From contig JANWIJ010000108.1 in the NCBI GenBank assembly GCA_025449935.1, forward strand, positions 1 to 41,670: a stretch of 41,670 nucleotides of DNA. Direction: 5' to 3'. Source of the DNA: Chitinophagaceae bacterium. Lineage in GTDB: Bacteria > Bacteroidota > Bacteroidia > Chitinophagales > Chitinophagaceae. A program made the translations under genes and the position numbers. Shown in pieces: positions 1 to 9,385 of the stretch. The notes under the pieces were generated by a model. It searched no databases and was not told where the DNA came from. It saw only the letters and a program-made list of their open reading frames with translations. The stretch's first letter is position 1; the number at the start of each line of letters is the position of its first letter.

Positions 1-61
1 ATTATGTTAAGTAGAAGATTCATGAGAAAAGCCACTTTCCAGTGGCTTCCCTTAAACTTAA
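1..61 (-). terminator. Rho-independent terminator for the TPR gene
   Basis: The hairpin arms lie at 29-36 (AAGCCACT) and 41-48 (AGTGGCTT), with a TTCC loop. Read on the minus strand, the hairpin follows the TAA stop of the TPR gene by about 13 bases and ends in a short T run. It would end the gyrA-TPR transcript. Nothing else is visible in these first 61 bases. Confidence 0.6.
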
Positions 62-1399
62 TTATTTGATGCTTTCATACCGGTCATTCCACTTCTTCTC
101 TTCCGCTGCATATTTGGCCTGGTCGGCTGGTTTTCCCTTAGCCTGTACTTTTTTGTACGCAAATACATCGGACAGGTAACTGACAGCCTTCTTGTATTGT
201 TGTTTGTCCCGGAGACTCAACTGGGTTGTTTTTGCCGCAAAGATCTCTGCGGCTTTTTCATAAGGTTCGCGGGACGCCTCGAGCGCCTCCCCGTATTTTT
301 TGTCCAGTTCGTCTCTTTTTTTAATATCCTCGGGGGAAGATTTTGTTCCGGGTTTTGTTCTTGCCTGCATTGCTTTTACATGAGCTTCCCTTTCTTCATT
401 TGCTTTTACCGCTTTATTAATGAAGTGGTCTCCCATATACAGGTAAGGATTCTCTGTTCCGGGTTTTGCTGCCGCCGATTTTGTGAACGCCGCAAGCATT
501 TTCTTTTCAAGTTCCGGGTAATTTTCAGGAATCACGGCATGATCATCCCGCGGGTTCAGGGTATCGTAAATCAGCTCACCCAGGATCTGGTTGGCCTTAT
601 AATTACCCGGGTCAGTAGCCAATACCTCATCGATGGCTTTTAACTTATTATTAAATCCTTCTGCCAGGCCAACGGCAAAATCGACTTTATCGTAATTGAA
701 GTATTCGCTTTTTGGAAATAACTCTTTGCCATAGTTTTTATACTTCTCAAAAGCTTCCATATTTTTCTTTTCAAAAGAATGGCTTACCATAAAACGGTAT
801 ACACTTTCGAAACCATCACCAATGATCTTATTATCTGCCAGGCGGCCATAATAGGCAGCGGCCTCATCTCTTTTACCGCTTTGCTCTGCCGTGATACCTG
901 CCAGGATAAGCACATTGGTATCCAGGGTTCCCGGTAATATTTTTTTCGTCATGAGCAGGTCAGACAACTCAACTGCCCTTTTAAATTTCGGGTATGCTGC
1001 CTGGTATTTCTTAGCTGTATAATCCGTATAGCCGGATGAAAAATAACTGGAATAAAGATTGATTGGACCATTCTGGTATACAGGATCAGTAACCAGGGAT
1101 AATTCAGGCTCCATTTCTTTGTACTTTGCAAATGCTGCATCGGCTTCTGTGGTAAGCTGTTCGCCGGAAGGTTTTGACTTATTTTCCTCGGCCATGGCCA
1201 ATCCTGCATAAATAGCTGCTTTTAATATATACGCTTCTGCTTTAGCGGCAAACTTTGCATTGGGCATTGCTTTGTCGAACTCTTCTTTGGCTTTGGTATA
1301 CTGGTTAATAGCCAGCATATTTTTTATTTGCGTGTAGTTCTGCGCCCCGGCGATATAAGCAGTCAAACTCATTGCTGCTAGAAGGAACATTCTTTTCAT
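62..1399 (-). CDS. Secreted tetratricopeptide-repeat protein
   Basis: This 445-residue protein has an N-terminal signal peptide (charged MKR start, hydrophobic core, AGAQ cleavage region). Mostly alpha-helical TPR-like units follow, with clear repeats around residues 130-200 and 250-330, and then a charged Lys/Glu-rich C-terminal part. The open frame extends upstream to a TTG at 1423, but the ATG at 1399 sits directly before the signal peptide and is the likely start. The gene begins about 40 bases after gyrA ends, so the two are probably co-transcribed. TPR proteins of this kind act as periplasmic or envelope scaffolds. No enzymatic motif is visible and the specific role is unknown. Calling it exported and TPR-like is well supported; anything further would be a guess. 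Confidence 0.8.
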   Translation of the reverse strand: MKRMFLLAAMSLTAYIAGAQNYTQIKNMLAINQYTKAKEEFDKAMPNAKFAAKAEAYILKAAIYAGLAMAEENKSKPSGEQLTTEADAAFAKYKEMEPELSLVTDPVYQNGPINLYSSYFSSGYTDYTAKKYQAAYPKFKRAVELSDLLMTKKILPGTLDTNVLILAGITAEQSGKRDEAAAYYGRLADNKIIGDGFESVYRFMVSHSFEKKNMEAFEKYKNYGKELFPKSEYFNYDKVDFAVGLAEGFNNKLKAIDEVLATDPGNYKANQILGELIYDTLNPRDDHAVIPENYPELEKKMLAAFTKSAAAKPGTENPYLYMGDHFINKAVKANEEREAHVKAMQARTKPGTKSSPEDIKKRDELDKKYGEALEASREPYEKAAEIFAAKTTQLSLRDKQQYKKAVSYLSDVFAYKKVQAKGKPADQAKYAAEEKKWNDRYESIK

Positions 1400-1438
1400 G
1401 TCTGATGTCAGGTTTATTAACAAATTAGATATTGATTA

Positions 1439-4021
1439 TCAATTGCCATCGTTAGATGGATTTTCTCCTGTTCCGGTTGCGTTGCTCTCATCTTCCGGCG
1501 CATCAGGCTGCGCCCCATTTTCCCCATTACCATTCTGTGCCTGGTCATCCAGTTGTGTGATCGCCGCGATTTCGTCACCTTCATCCAGTTTGATGAGCTT
1601 TACTCCCTGGGTTGCCCGGCCCTGTTCGCTGATCCCGGTAACGGGCATCCGGATCGTGACACCACTTTTACAGGTAATCATGATATCCTCATTCTGCGCG
1701 ACATCCAGCAAACCCACCAGTGAACCGGTCTTTTCTGTGACATTGATTGTCTTCACTCCTTTTCCACCCCGGTTGGTATAACGGTATTCTTCAACGGCTG
1801 TTCGCTTTCCAAATCCTTTTTCACTCACCACCAGCACAGTCCTTGATGCATCTGTTTCGGGGTTAACGCAGATCATACCCACCACTTCATCATTATCATC
1901 CTCCACTTCAATACCGGCAACCCCGATGGCACCCCGGCCCGTAGCCCTTACTTTTTCTTCGGAAAAACGAATGGCCCGTCCACTTTTTACGGCCATCATG
2001 ATCTCGCATTTTCCATCCGTCATTTTTGCTTCCAGGAGTTCATCACCTTCCACAATATTTATGGCATTGACACCCGTCTGGCGGGGACGGCTGAAATCCA
2101 GCAATTCTGTTTTTTTAATGATCCCTTTTTTGGTGCACAGAACAATATTATGTGATTTCACAAATTCTTCATCTTTCAGATCCCTGACATCTATAATCGC
2201 TCTTACTTTGTCATCGGGTGGCAACTGGACCAGGTTCTGGATAGCTCTTCCTTTCCCGGTCTTCTCTCCTTCCGGGATTTCCCAGATATTCAGCCAGTAG
2301 CACCGGCCCTTTTCGGTAAAGAAAAGCATGGTATGATGTGTGGAAGCCACAAAAAGATGTTCGATATAATCTTCTTCCCGGGTCCTTCCCCCGATTACTC
2401 CCCGTCCACCACGGCGTTGCGCCCTGTATTCGTCAGCCGGAGTTCTTTTTATGTACCCAAGATGTGATATGGTTATAACAACATCTTCTTCTTTAATCAG
2501 GTCCTTGATCTTGACTTCATCATCGAGGTACGTGATCTCTGTTTTCCGACCGTCACCAAATTTTTCTTTGATCTCTGTCAGCTCCGTTTTAATGAGATCA
2601 AAACGCATTGTTTCATTGGACAACAGTTCATTCAGGTGAGCAATCAGTTTCATCAACTCATCATATTCGTCTTTAATTTTTTCCCTTTCCATACCGGTCA
2701 GCCGCTGTAAACGTAACTCCAGTATTGCTTTTGCCTGTATATCACTCAATCCCCATCCGGCATTAATAAGATTTTCTTTTGCTATATCGGGGGTGGCTGA
2801 ATTACGAATTAAGGAAATTACTTCATCCAGGTGATCAAGTGCGATCAGGTATCCCTGTAAAATATGAGCCCTTTTTTCCGCTTCTCTTAATTCAAATTTT
2901 GTTCTTCGTACCACCACATCATGCCGGAACTCCACGAACTCACTGATGAGTTCTTTCAGGTTTAGCGTTTTAGGTCTGCCTTTGACGATGGTTACATTAT
3001 TGATCCCGTATGAAGTTTGAAGGTCTGTGAGCTTATAGATCTGGTTGATGATCACATTGGCAATCGCATCCCGTTTCAGATCGATGACCAGGCGGGTGCC
3101 TTCTTTGTTATTGGATTCATTGTTTACATGCGCGATCCCGTCTATTATTTTTTCATTTACCAGTTCACCGATACGGTTGGTAAGCGCATCCCGGTTTACC
3201 TGGTAAGGTACTTCCGTAATGATGATCTGCTCCCTGCCACTGGGTTTTGTCTCCACCGTGAGTTTACCCCTGACCACTACCCTGCCCCTTCCAAAATGCA
3301 TGGCAGCTTTAACCCCTTCCATCCCGTAGATTACTCCGCCCGTTGGAAAATCGGGGGCTTTCACAAACTGCATCAGTTCCTCAATAGTGATCTGCCTGTT
3401 ATCTATAAAAGCAATACAACCATCTATGACTTCCGTAAGATTATGCGGCATCATATTGGTGGCCATGCCTACAGCAATACCACTGGACCCGTTGATCAGC
3501 AACTGGGGCACTCTTGTCGGGAGTACTGAAGGTTCAGTTTCGGAATCGTCAAAATTGGGTTGAAAATCGACCGTATCCTTTTCAATATCATCCAGTAAAT
3601 GCTCCGCGAGTCTCTCCAGTCTTGCCTCGGTGTACCGCATGGCTGCCGGACCATCACCATCCTGGTTACCAAAGTTTCCCTGGCCATCCACCATTGTATA
3701 CCGCATGCTCCACTCCTGGGCCATTCTAACCATGGCATCGTACACAGAAGTATCTCCGTGCGGGTGGTACTTACCCAATACTTCCCCCACCAGGCGGGCT
3801 GATTTTTTATATGGCTTATTGTAATGGAGGCCCAGTTGGTTCATCGCAAAAAGAATGCGGCGATGAACAGGTTTCAGGCCATCCCTGACATCCGGGAGTG
3901 CACGGCCAACTATTACCGACATTGAATAATCAATGTAGGCCGTCTTCATTTGCTCCTCAATATTGACTGGAATTATCCGGTTATTGTCATTCGTTTCCTG
4001 CAAGGCTAAATTTTCTTCCAT
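1439..4021 (-). CDS. gyrA: DNA gyrase subunit A
   Basis: GyrA is the breakage-reunion subunit of the ATP-dependent type II topoisomerase that introduces negative supercoils, acting with GyrB in the cytoplasm. The 860 residues match the family length. The catalytic tyrosine is Tyr130 in [10 protein letters not shown]. The quinolone-resistance region reads [10 protein letters not shown] at residues 86-95, with Thr91 at the position of E. coli Ser83 and Asp95 at that of Asp87. The GyrA box QRRGGRG at 535-541 marks the DNA-wrapping beta-pinwheel domain and separates gyrase from topoisomerase IV. The C-terminal tail after about residue 825 is acidic and Asn/Gly-rich, as in other gyrases where such tails modulate supercoiling. 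The start is ATG. gyrB is not in this window. Confidence 0.98.
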   Translation of the reverse strand: MEENLALQETNDNNRIIPVNIEEQMKTAYIDYSMSVIVGRALPDVRDGLKPVHRRILFAMNQLGLHYNKPYKKSARLVGEVLGKYHPHGDTSVYDAMVRMAQEWSMRYTMVDGQGNFGNQDGDGPAAMRYTEARLERLAEHLLDDIEKDTVDFQPNFDDSETEPSVLPTRVPQLLINGSSGIAVGMATNMMPHNLTEVIDGCIAFIDNRQITIEELMQFVKAPDFPTGGVIYGMEGVKAAMHFGRGRVVVRGKLTVETKPSGREQIIITEVPYQVNRDALTNRIGELVNEKIIDGIAHVNNESNNKEGTRLVIDLKRDAIANVIINQIYKLTDLQTSYGINNVTIVKGRPKTLNLKELISEFVEFRHDVVVRRTKFELREAEKRAHILQGYLIALDHLDEVISLIRNSATPDIAKENLINAGWGLSDIQAKAILELRLQRLTGMEREKIKDEYDELMKLIAHLNELLSNETMRFDLIKTELTEIKEKFGDGRKTEITYLDDEVKIKDLIKEEDVVITISHLGYIKRTPADEYRAQRRGGRGVIGGRTREEDYIEHLFVASTHHTMLFFTEKGRCYWLNIWEIPEGEKTGKGRAIQNLVQLPPDDKVRAIIDVRDLKDEEFVKSHNIVLCTKKGIIKKTELLDFSRPRQTGVNAINIVEGDELLEAKMTDGKCEIMMAVKSGRAIRFSEEKVRATGRGAIGVAGIEVEDDNDEVVGMICVNPETDASRTVLVVSEKGFGKRTAVEEYRYTNRGGKGVKTINVTEKTGSLVGLLDVAQNEDIMITCKSGVTIRMPVTGISEQGRATQGVKLIKLDEGDEIAAITQLDDQAQNGNGENGAQPDAPEDESNATGTGENPSNDGN

Positions 4022-4097
4022 CAGTTTTTTCCTTCTTCTTTTTGTTAGATTTCTTTCCTCAAAATGTCGTGTAACAGAGGGGTCTTTTGAAGGTCTG

Positions 4098-4105
4098 CAA
4101 ATTTA
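4098..4105 (-). promoter_or_regulatory. Candidate -7 box for gyrA
   Basis: On the minus strand this reads TAAATTTG, a perfect match to the Bacteroidota -7 consensus TAnnTTTG. It would give a leader of about 70 bases before the gyrA ATG. No good TTTG lies at the expected -33 spacing, so the call rests on the -7 box alone. The rest of the 241-base divergent gap at 4022-4262 shows no other clear signal. Confidence 0.35.
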
Positions 4106-4262
4106 CCTTTTTGAGCCGTCATAACCTGATAAAAAGACAGTTTTTTGAGCTATTTTTTCCCGTTTTTACCCCTATTTTTCACCATCCCAGGGATGGACAT
4201 TTATAACAAGCCTTTTGCACTTGGCGGCATGTATTTTTCTTACATTGGGACACGGATCATAA

Positions 4263-5465
4263 ATGAAAAACAGCTATATTTTACTGCGCAACAACAAGGA
4301 AAACGGCCCATATAACCTGGCGCAATTAGAAACCATTGGGCTGAAACGGGATGACCTCGTTTGGGTAGAAGGACAAAGTGTAGCATGGCTAAGGCCGGGG
4401 GAGATAGCGGAACTGAGATCTGTGATATCACCCGTTGCTCCCGCATCTTCTTTATCGGCGGATTCGGAAAAATATACAGAAAATATTACCGGGGAAATAC
4501 CGGTAACTTTTGAAAATATCCCGGAGAAAAAAAAATCGGTCTTTGTTTCAATGCCCCCGGATCAAACTTCGCATCCGGATAAGGTAAATTCTTCTATACT
4601 GGCAACTTCATCGACAAAAGCAGTGAGTGATGATCCGGCTGTGCCAGAGACAAAATATTCACAGCCGCTCGATGAGATCAAAGACATGTATGTAAAACGG
4701 CTGCAGGAACGGAAAGAAAAATCGATCCGTAGCAAAAACTTGGTCAAATACCTTAAACGTGCAGCCATCTTTATTGGCCTGCCTGTTGTTGGAGCGATTA
4801 CCGGCATTACTTTACAGAAATCATTTAAGAAAAATGCACCTCTTATCCAAACGCAGAAACTGCAGCAACCAGCCTCTCCTGAATTAATACCCGGGAATGT
4901 GGACCAGCAGGTATCAGCCAGCACGGTTGTGGACGAGGAAAGAGTATTGGGAAAAGACAAAAGCACGGTATCTCCAACCGCGACAGTGCAAAAGACAGAA
5001 AAAACACAGGAGCCGGTGACTGTGAATAAGGTCGCTACCGACAGGGATGAAAACAGTCCGGAACAAATTCCGGTCGTGGGTGCAAACAGCTCCCCCGGGC
5101 ATGAAGAGAGAAACAGTAAGTCTCGCAATGAAGCAACCCGCTCCGTCAGTATGCCGGATGAAAACATTTCATCCCTGGTGGCTGTTAAAAGCAATAATTA
5201 TAAAACAGGTTCTTTCGGAGGCGTGAGGGATCTCCAGCTGACTGTTACGAATGATTCAAAATATGCGCTGGAGAATGTCCTGGTGGAATTACAATACTTG
5301 AACCTGGATGAAGAAATAATCAAAACGCAAACGATTCATTTTACGGCTGTGCCGGCTAATGGTTCAAAAACCATTGCTATCGCCAGGAGTAACCGGGGTG
5401 TAAAAATCGCCTGCAAAATCCTGAAAGTTGAACCTAAAGCGGCTGAAAACATTGCCGGGTTCTAG
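4263..5465 (+). CDS. GYF-domain single-pass membrane protein
   Basis: The first 50 or so residues match the bacterial GYF_2 pattern: YILLRNNKENGPYNLAQL, then a W-x-E-G-Q-x-x-W-L stretch. In eukaryotes GYF domains bind proline-rich peptides. A charged region (about 140-160) leads to one membrane segment at about 165-182. A long low-complexity Thr/Ser/Glu/Val-rich linker follows to about residue 300. The C-terminal 90 residues form a compact beta-rich domain (DLQLTVTNDSKYALENVLVELQYL), resembling FxLYD/Ig-like folds that bind ligands outside the cell. The layout suggests a cytoplasmic GYF sensor linked to an extracytoplasmic domain. The gene stands alone and its function is unknown. The ATG at 4263 starts immediately before the GYF domain. 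Confidence 0.75.
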   Translation: MKNSYILLRNNKENGPYNLAQLETIGLKRDDLVWVEGQSVAWLRPGEIAELRSVISPVAPASSLSADSEKYTENITGEIPVTFENIPEKKKSVFVSMPPDQTSHPDKVNSSILATSSTKAVSDDPAVPETKYSQPLDEIKDMYVKRLQERKEKSIRSKNLVKYLKRAAIFIGLPVVGAITGITLQKSFKKNAPLIQTQKLQQPASPELIPGNVDQQVSASTVVDEERVLGKDKSTVSPTATVQKTEKTQEPVTVNKVATDRDENSPEQIPVVGANSSPGHEERNSKSRNEATRSVSMPDENISSLVAVKSNNYKTGSFGGVRDLQLTVTNDSKYALENVLVELQYLNLDEEIIKTQTIHFTAVPANGSKTIAIARSNRGVKIACKILKVEPKAAENIAGF

Positions 5466-5617
5466 GGATACCCGCCTGGTGATAACCGGGGCTTATTTTG
5501 TGCCGCATAAATGATCGGCGAAAAGCTACTATCCAATACATTCCGGGAACCTCATTATTGATTTCACGAAGTAAAAGCCCTGTTTATTTTGTGACCAACA
5601 TGAGAGATATTTGCTGG

Positions 5618-7129
5618 ATGAAGCAGATTCTTCTTTTTGGGGCGGGCAAATCAGCCACCGTTTTAATTGACTACCTGCTGGAGAATGCCATTACTGAAAA
5701 CTGGAAGGTTATTGTGGCCGATGCAGACCTCGAACTGGCCCGGTCCAAAACCGGTACAACCAAAGTGGCAGAAGCTGTTTCAATTGATATCCGCGACGAT
5801 CACCAAAGGAGCAGTTATATACGCAGGGCTGATATCGTTATTTCCCTGCTTCCCCCCTCCCTGCATATTGAAGTAGCCAGGGATTGCGTAAAGCACCATA
5901 AGAACTTACTGACTGCTTCTTATGTTGATGATGACGTTCGTAAACTACAGCCCGATATTGAAAAGAATAAATTGCTTTTTCTTTACGAGATGGGATTGGA
6001 CCCGGGTATCGACCACATGAGTGCCATGCAGATTATCGATGCTATTCATGCCAAAGGTGGCCGTGTCACATCCTTCCGTTCTCATTGCGGCGGACTGGTG
6101 GCGCCCGAAAGCGATGACAATCCCTGGCATTATAAAATAAGCTGGAACCCACGAAATATTATTATGGCCGGAAAGGCAGGTTCTCATTTCAGGGAAAACG
6201 GCATAGAGCGAAGAATCCCTTATGAAGAATTGTTTACGGCCGAACGACTGGTTGAAATACAGGATATAGGGATGCTGAGTTGGTATCCTAACAGGGATTC
6301 TTTGAGTTATACGGCATTATATGGATTGGAAGATGCGCCCACTTTTTTGCGGACTACATTGCGTCATCCTGATTTTATGTATGGCTGGAAGAATGTGATA
6401 GACCTCAAGCTTACCGATGAAACACCCCGATACGAAACCGACGGTAAAACGCTTTACGAAGCATTTAAACAGCATATGGATGTCAACGGGTTTGGGGAAT
6501 GGTTACAGCAAAAACTGGATGAACGATTTGCAGAAACCAAGAGTATGATGGAGAACCTGATGAAACTGATGGAAGCGGAAAACGATGTCAAGGAAGAAGG
6601 AGCTAAAATGCCTGAATCATTTATGGCAGCCGATGAAAGGGGAAATATTGAGGAAATTGAAATTGATGAAGTAAAAAGCAGGGCAGCTGCTTTCCTCGCT
6701 CATAAAATGCATGAGGCAAACCTCACACTTAAACAACTTTTCTTTTTAGGACTTGATGACCAGCAAACCCTCGTGAATAAAGGTTTCTGCAGCCCGGCCG
6801 ATATCCTGCAGTTTGCCGTAGAAAAAAAATTATCCCTGCGTCCCTACGATAAGGACATGATCGTTATGCAGCATGAGATCGAATATGAAACAGGTCAAAA
6901 GAAAGCTGAAATAAAAAGCTCGCTGGTGGTCAAAGGCGAAAATAATCTCCGAACGGCCATGGCCAAAACCGTGGGTTTGCCATTAGGCATAGCCGCAAAA
7001 CTGATCCTGAATGGAAAGATCAGGCTAAACGGTCTTCACATTCCTACCACCCGGGAAATATATGAACCTGTTTTAAAGGAATTGGAATTATATAATGTCA
7101 GATTCAGAGAAGAGAGCCGGGAAATGTAA
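5618..7129 (+). CDS. Saccharopine dehydrogenase-family oxidoreductase
   Basis: This is a 503-residue protein with an N-terminal Rossmann fold (MKQILLFGAGKSATVLIDYL) and the saccharopine dehydrogenase/reductase core: DIVISLLPPSLHIEVARDC and EMGLDPGIDHMSAMQIID. The C-terminal catalytic domain ends with KTVGLPLGIAAKLILNGKI. The family interconverts saccharopine with glutamate and aminoadipate semialdehyde in lysine metabolism, or acts on related opines and carboxynorspermidine. No lysine-pathway neighbour fixes the substrate here. The frame is open back to 5498, but the ATG at 5618 precedes the Rossmann beta strand directly. Residues of roughly 300-365 form a charged, Glu/Lys/Met-rich helical insert that I do not recall from the usual form of about 450 residues. 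Confidence 0.85.
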   Translation: MKQILLFGAGKSATVLIDYLLENAITENWKVIVADADLELARSKTGTTKVAEAVSIDIRDDHQRSSYIRRADIVISLLPPSLHIEVARDCVKHHKNLLTASYVDDDVRKLQPDIEKNKLLFLYEMGLDPGIDHMSAMQIIDAIHAKGGRVTSFRSHCGGLVAPESDDNPWHYKISWNPRNIIMAGKAGSHFRENGIERRIPYEELFTAERLVEIQDIGMLSWYPNRDSLSYTALYGLEDAPTFLRTTLRHPDFMYGWKNVIDLKLTDETPRYETDGKTLYEAFKQHMDVNGFGEWLQQKLDERFAETKSMMENLMKLMEAENDVKEEGAKMPESFMAADERGNIEEIEIDEVKSRAAAFLAHKMHEANLTLKQLFFLGLDDQQTLVNKGFCSPADILQFAVEKKLSLRPYDKDMIVMQHEIEYETGQKKAEIKSSLVVKGENNLRTAMAKTVGLPLGIAAKLILNGKIRLNGLHIPTTREIYEPVLKELELYNVRFREESREM

Positions 7130-7144
7130 ACTGCATTGCAGGTA

Positions 7145-7837
7145 TTATTGATGTGCTTGTAAAAGGGTTAGCAGCTCCCCCACTCCCGCCGTGGCGGGTT
7201 TCTCAATGCTGGTAAGGTTACGGATGGATGAAGTGTAGGGAATAGTCTTGTCAATTATAAACTTTGGTATTAGTTCAGGCGCATAATTTACCAGCCCCGC
7301 TGCCGGGTAAACAGCCAGTGAAGTACCCACTACAACAAAGATATCGGCTGTATAAACTACCGGCACTGCTTCTTCCATTTTGGTGACGGGTTCTTCGAAC
7401 CATACAATATGGGGTCTTAATTGTCCCCCATCCCTGGCAACATCACCGAGCTTAATATCCTTTTTTATCTCATAAATGTTTTCTTCATCCCATTCACTCC
7501 TCATTTTAAATATTTCGCCGTGAAGGTGTAACACTTTCGTGGAGCCTGCCCGTTCATGCAGGTCATCAATATTCTGGGTAATGATGGTCACATCAAAATG
7601 ATCCTGCAGTTTGGCTAAACCATAATGAGCTGCATTTGGGTTTGCTTCCGCCACATTTTTGCGGCGGAGATTATAAAAATCCAGTACCAGCCCGGGATTT
7701 CTTTTCCAGGCTCTTGGCGTAGCAACATCTTCAATATTGTAACCTTCCCAAAGGCCATCGCTGTCACGGAATGTTTTCAACCCGCTTTCAGCACTGATCC
7801 CGGCCCCGGTTAATACAACCAGTTTCTTTTTTACCAT
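7145..7837 (-). CDS. Sirtuin-type NAD-dependent protein deacylase (CobB/SIRT5-like)
   Basis: Sirtuins remove acyl groups from lysine, consuming NAD and releasing nicotinamide and O-acyl-ADP-ribose. From the ATG at 7837 (230 residues) the family motifs run in order: GAGIS at 11-15, FRDSDGLW, QNIDDLHERAG from 88, catalytic His106 in HLHGE, and VVGTSLAVYP. Tyr55 and Arg58 in FYNLRR match the CobB/SIRT5 Tyr-x-x-Arg pair that favours succinyl and malonyl lysine. The protein has no cysteine at all, so the four-Cys structural zinc site is absent, and the usual WFGE reads WFEE. The frame opens at a TTG at 7843 that overlaps a TAnnTTTG-like box, so ATG is preferred. It lies 21 bases downstream of the DUF4349 gene. 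Confidence 0.93.
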   Translation of the reverse strand: MVKKKLVVLTGAGISAESGLKTFRDSDGLWEGYNIEDVATPRAWKRNPGLVLDFYNLRRKNVAEANPNAAHYGLAKLQDHFDVTIITQNIDDLHERAGSTKVLHLHGEIFKMRSEWDEENIYEIKKDIKLGDVARDGGQLRPHIVWFEEPVTKMEEAVPVVYTADIFVVVGTSLAVYPAAGLVNYAPELIPKFIIDKTIPYTSSIRNLTSIEKPATAGVGELLTLLQAHQ

Positions 7838-7864
7838 GATCAAATGTAAAACAGAACCGGGTGA

Positions 7865-8770
7865 TTATGCCTGTTTGGGTTTTTGAATTCTTGTCCTTTT
7901 CAGGATGATAATCACTACGGAGATCAATAAAAATAGCGGCCATACGGAGACCAACCCGACAAAGAGCTCTCCTGTCCAGTTCCATCCAGACCGGAATGCA
8001 CTGCCAAGTTTGGTTCCCCATCCGGGCTCACGGTTATCTTTTGCTGAAGGATCTAGAACCTGGTAATAAGTAAGGCTGATGGTACTGAATGCAGCTGCAT
8101 GTCCCAGGTAACTGATGCGCCCGGTTGCTGATTCAATTTCTTCCTGGATCTCATTGATCTCCGATTGAACGTTTAGTATTTCTTCCATATTCCCGGCCTG
8201 CTTCAACAGGTCCATATACCGTTGCCGTACCTGTTTTTTGGCTTCAATCCTGGATTTGGTATCGATATATTCTCCCGTAACATCCTGGGACGTTATTTTC
8301 TTTTCATTCAGTTTTTCCACTTCATTGGTTAATACTGCAAGTGCGTTATCAAACTGGTCTGCCGGTATTTTAAGGGTAAGGATATTTTCGATCCTGTAGT
8401 CATCCTGGTTTTGTTCTTCCTGGGCTACATAGCCCCCAAGCCCTTTTACTTTTTCTCTCAGCCTGGCGTAATAGCCTTTGAAGTCTTTTATTTCAAAATC
8501 AAGGGAGGCATTCTTAATTATTTTTTTATCCCAGTCCGGATCTGCTGTTGAGGAGGAAGAAGGCTGTTTTTGCCGTCTCTGTTCCTGGTCCGTGGTATAA
8601 GGAATGGTTGTATCCGCTACCGAATTTTCCTTTCCGGATTTAAACTGACCGGCCGGCTCTTCCCCGGCTACCGTGTTTTTATTCATCTTGTAATGATCGG
8701 CCTGCTTTGAATTGCGCCCACAGGCTATCATCAGCAGCATAGCTGCCAATACAGTGAGAATGATTTTCAT
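7865..8770 (-). CDS. DUF4349 lipoprotein with C-terminal membrane anchor
   Basis: The protein has 301 residues. The signal peptide ends in a lipobox at Cys17 (LLMIAC), predicting a lipoprotein. After a low-complexity linker, residues from about 88 onward carry the DUF4349 pattern: KIIKNASLDFEIKDF, GGYVAQEEQN, LTLKIPADQFDNAL, then DVTGEYIDTKSRIEAKKQ. A coiled-coil stretch (about 165-215) precedes a transmembrane helix near 270-292 and a basic tail. The combination of lipid anchor and C-terminal helix is typical of the family. Its biochemical role is not established; it is thought to be an envelope protein. The gene runs toward the sirtuin gene and may share its transcript. Confidence 0.85.
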   Translation of the reverse strand: MKIILTVLAAMLLMIACGRNSKQADHYKMNKNTVAGEEPAGQFKSGKENSVADTTIPYTTDQEQRRQKQPSSSSTADPDWDKKIIKNASLDFEIKDFKGYYARLREKVKGLGGYVAQEEQNQDDYRIENILTLKIPADQFDNALAVLTNEVEKLNEKKITSQDVTGEYIDTKSRIEAKKQVRQRYMDLLKQAGNMEEILNVQSEINEIQEEIESATGRISYLGHAAAFSTISLTYYQVLDPSAKDNREPGWGTKLGSAFRSGWNWTGELFVGLVSVWPLFLLISVVIIILKRTRIQKPKQA

Positions 8771-8820
8771 TGCTGAAGTTTTACGTGATGATCAGATGCG
8801 GAAATTAATATATTGTATAA

Positions 8821-8851
8821 ATAAAGGGCCCTGTATAGCCGGGCCCTTTAT
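8821..8851 (-). terminator. Hairpin terminator between two minus-strand genes
   Basis: A perfect 11-base inverted repeat (ATAAAGGGCCC at 8821-8831, GGGCCCTTTAT at 8841-8851) with a 9-base loop follows directly after the stop of the small anchored protein gene. On the minus strand it ends in TTTAT and an A/T-rich tract. It separates that gene from the DUF4349 gene. Confidence 0.7.
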
Positions 8852-8852
8852 T

Positions 8853-9239
8853 TTACTTTGCCCGGGTAAATAAAATAGGAAGACTGTCCTTTGGTTGAAT
8901 CTGCAGGCTATCCTCCGTTAGCTTTGTCACCGCAAAATTTCTGCTTCCGGACTGACGGCTGTTTTCTTTCCACAACAGCTCCTGGTTCTTGTTCCATTCA
9001 TAAAACAAGGTATCCGTTTTTGTCGTGTCACCGTAGGAACGCAATACAATTCCATCTTTCGTGAATTCATATAGCTGTTTCACCGACGTTGAATCTGTAG
9101 CGGGCTGAACGGGAGTCCACTTGCCGATAATCATCTCTTTGTTGATGGCGGGTTTGTCGGGTTTATTTTTTTTGCGGAGTAAAAAGTAAGCTCTCGCCCC
9201 GGCTGCTACGATGAGCAGCCCGATGAATAGTTTGTTCAT
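8853..9239 (-). CDS. Small anchored or secreted protein, lipocalin-like
   Basis: The protein has 128 residues. An N-terminal hydrophobic segment (residues 3-20) is followed by Arg/Lys residues, giving a membrane anchor or uncleaved signal. The rest alternates short beta strands beginning with IIGKWTPVQ and ending LPILFTRAK. The opening G-K-W and the strand spacing resemble the small lipocalin-like (DUF4923/DUF5004-type) proteins common in Bacteroidota. No ligand or enzymatic residue can be named. It is flanked by a terminator on its 3' side and by 146 bases without other genes on its 5' side, so it is probably monocistronic. Confidence 0.6.
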   Translation of the reverse strand: MNKLFIGLLIVAAGARAYFLLRKKNKPDKPAINKEMIIGKWTPVQPATDSTSVKQLYEFTKDGIVLRSYGDTTKTDTLFYEWNKNQELLWKENSRQSGSRNFAVTKLTEDSLQIQPKDSLPILFTRAK

Positions 9240-9385
9240 GGTTATACTTTTTTAGGTTAAATGAGCATCAGCCATTGATACTGCAATACATAAAAAAGTA
9301 ACCTGGGTTTTCGATTAAATAAGCTGGAGGCTGGCAGCATTAACTTTGCTTTATAGCTGCATGGCAGATAGATTAACGGGGATAT

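Noticed and set aside
3017-3529. Long open frame opposite gyrA (170 codons), and several others opposite gyrA
   Set aside because: They are the mirror of a strongly coding gene, with no signal peptide, motif or start context of their own.
4562-5194. 210-codon minus-strand frame opposite the GYF-domain gene
   Set aside because: Composition mirrors the low-complexity linker on the plus strand; no family resemblance.
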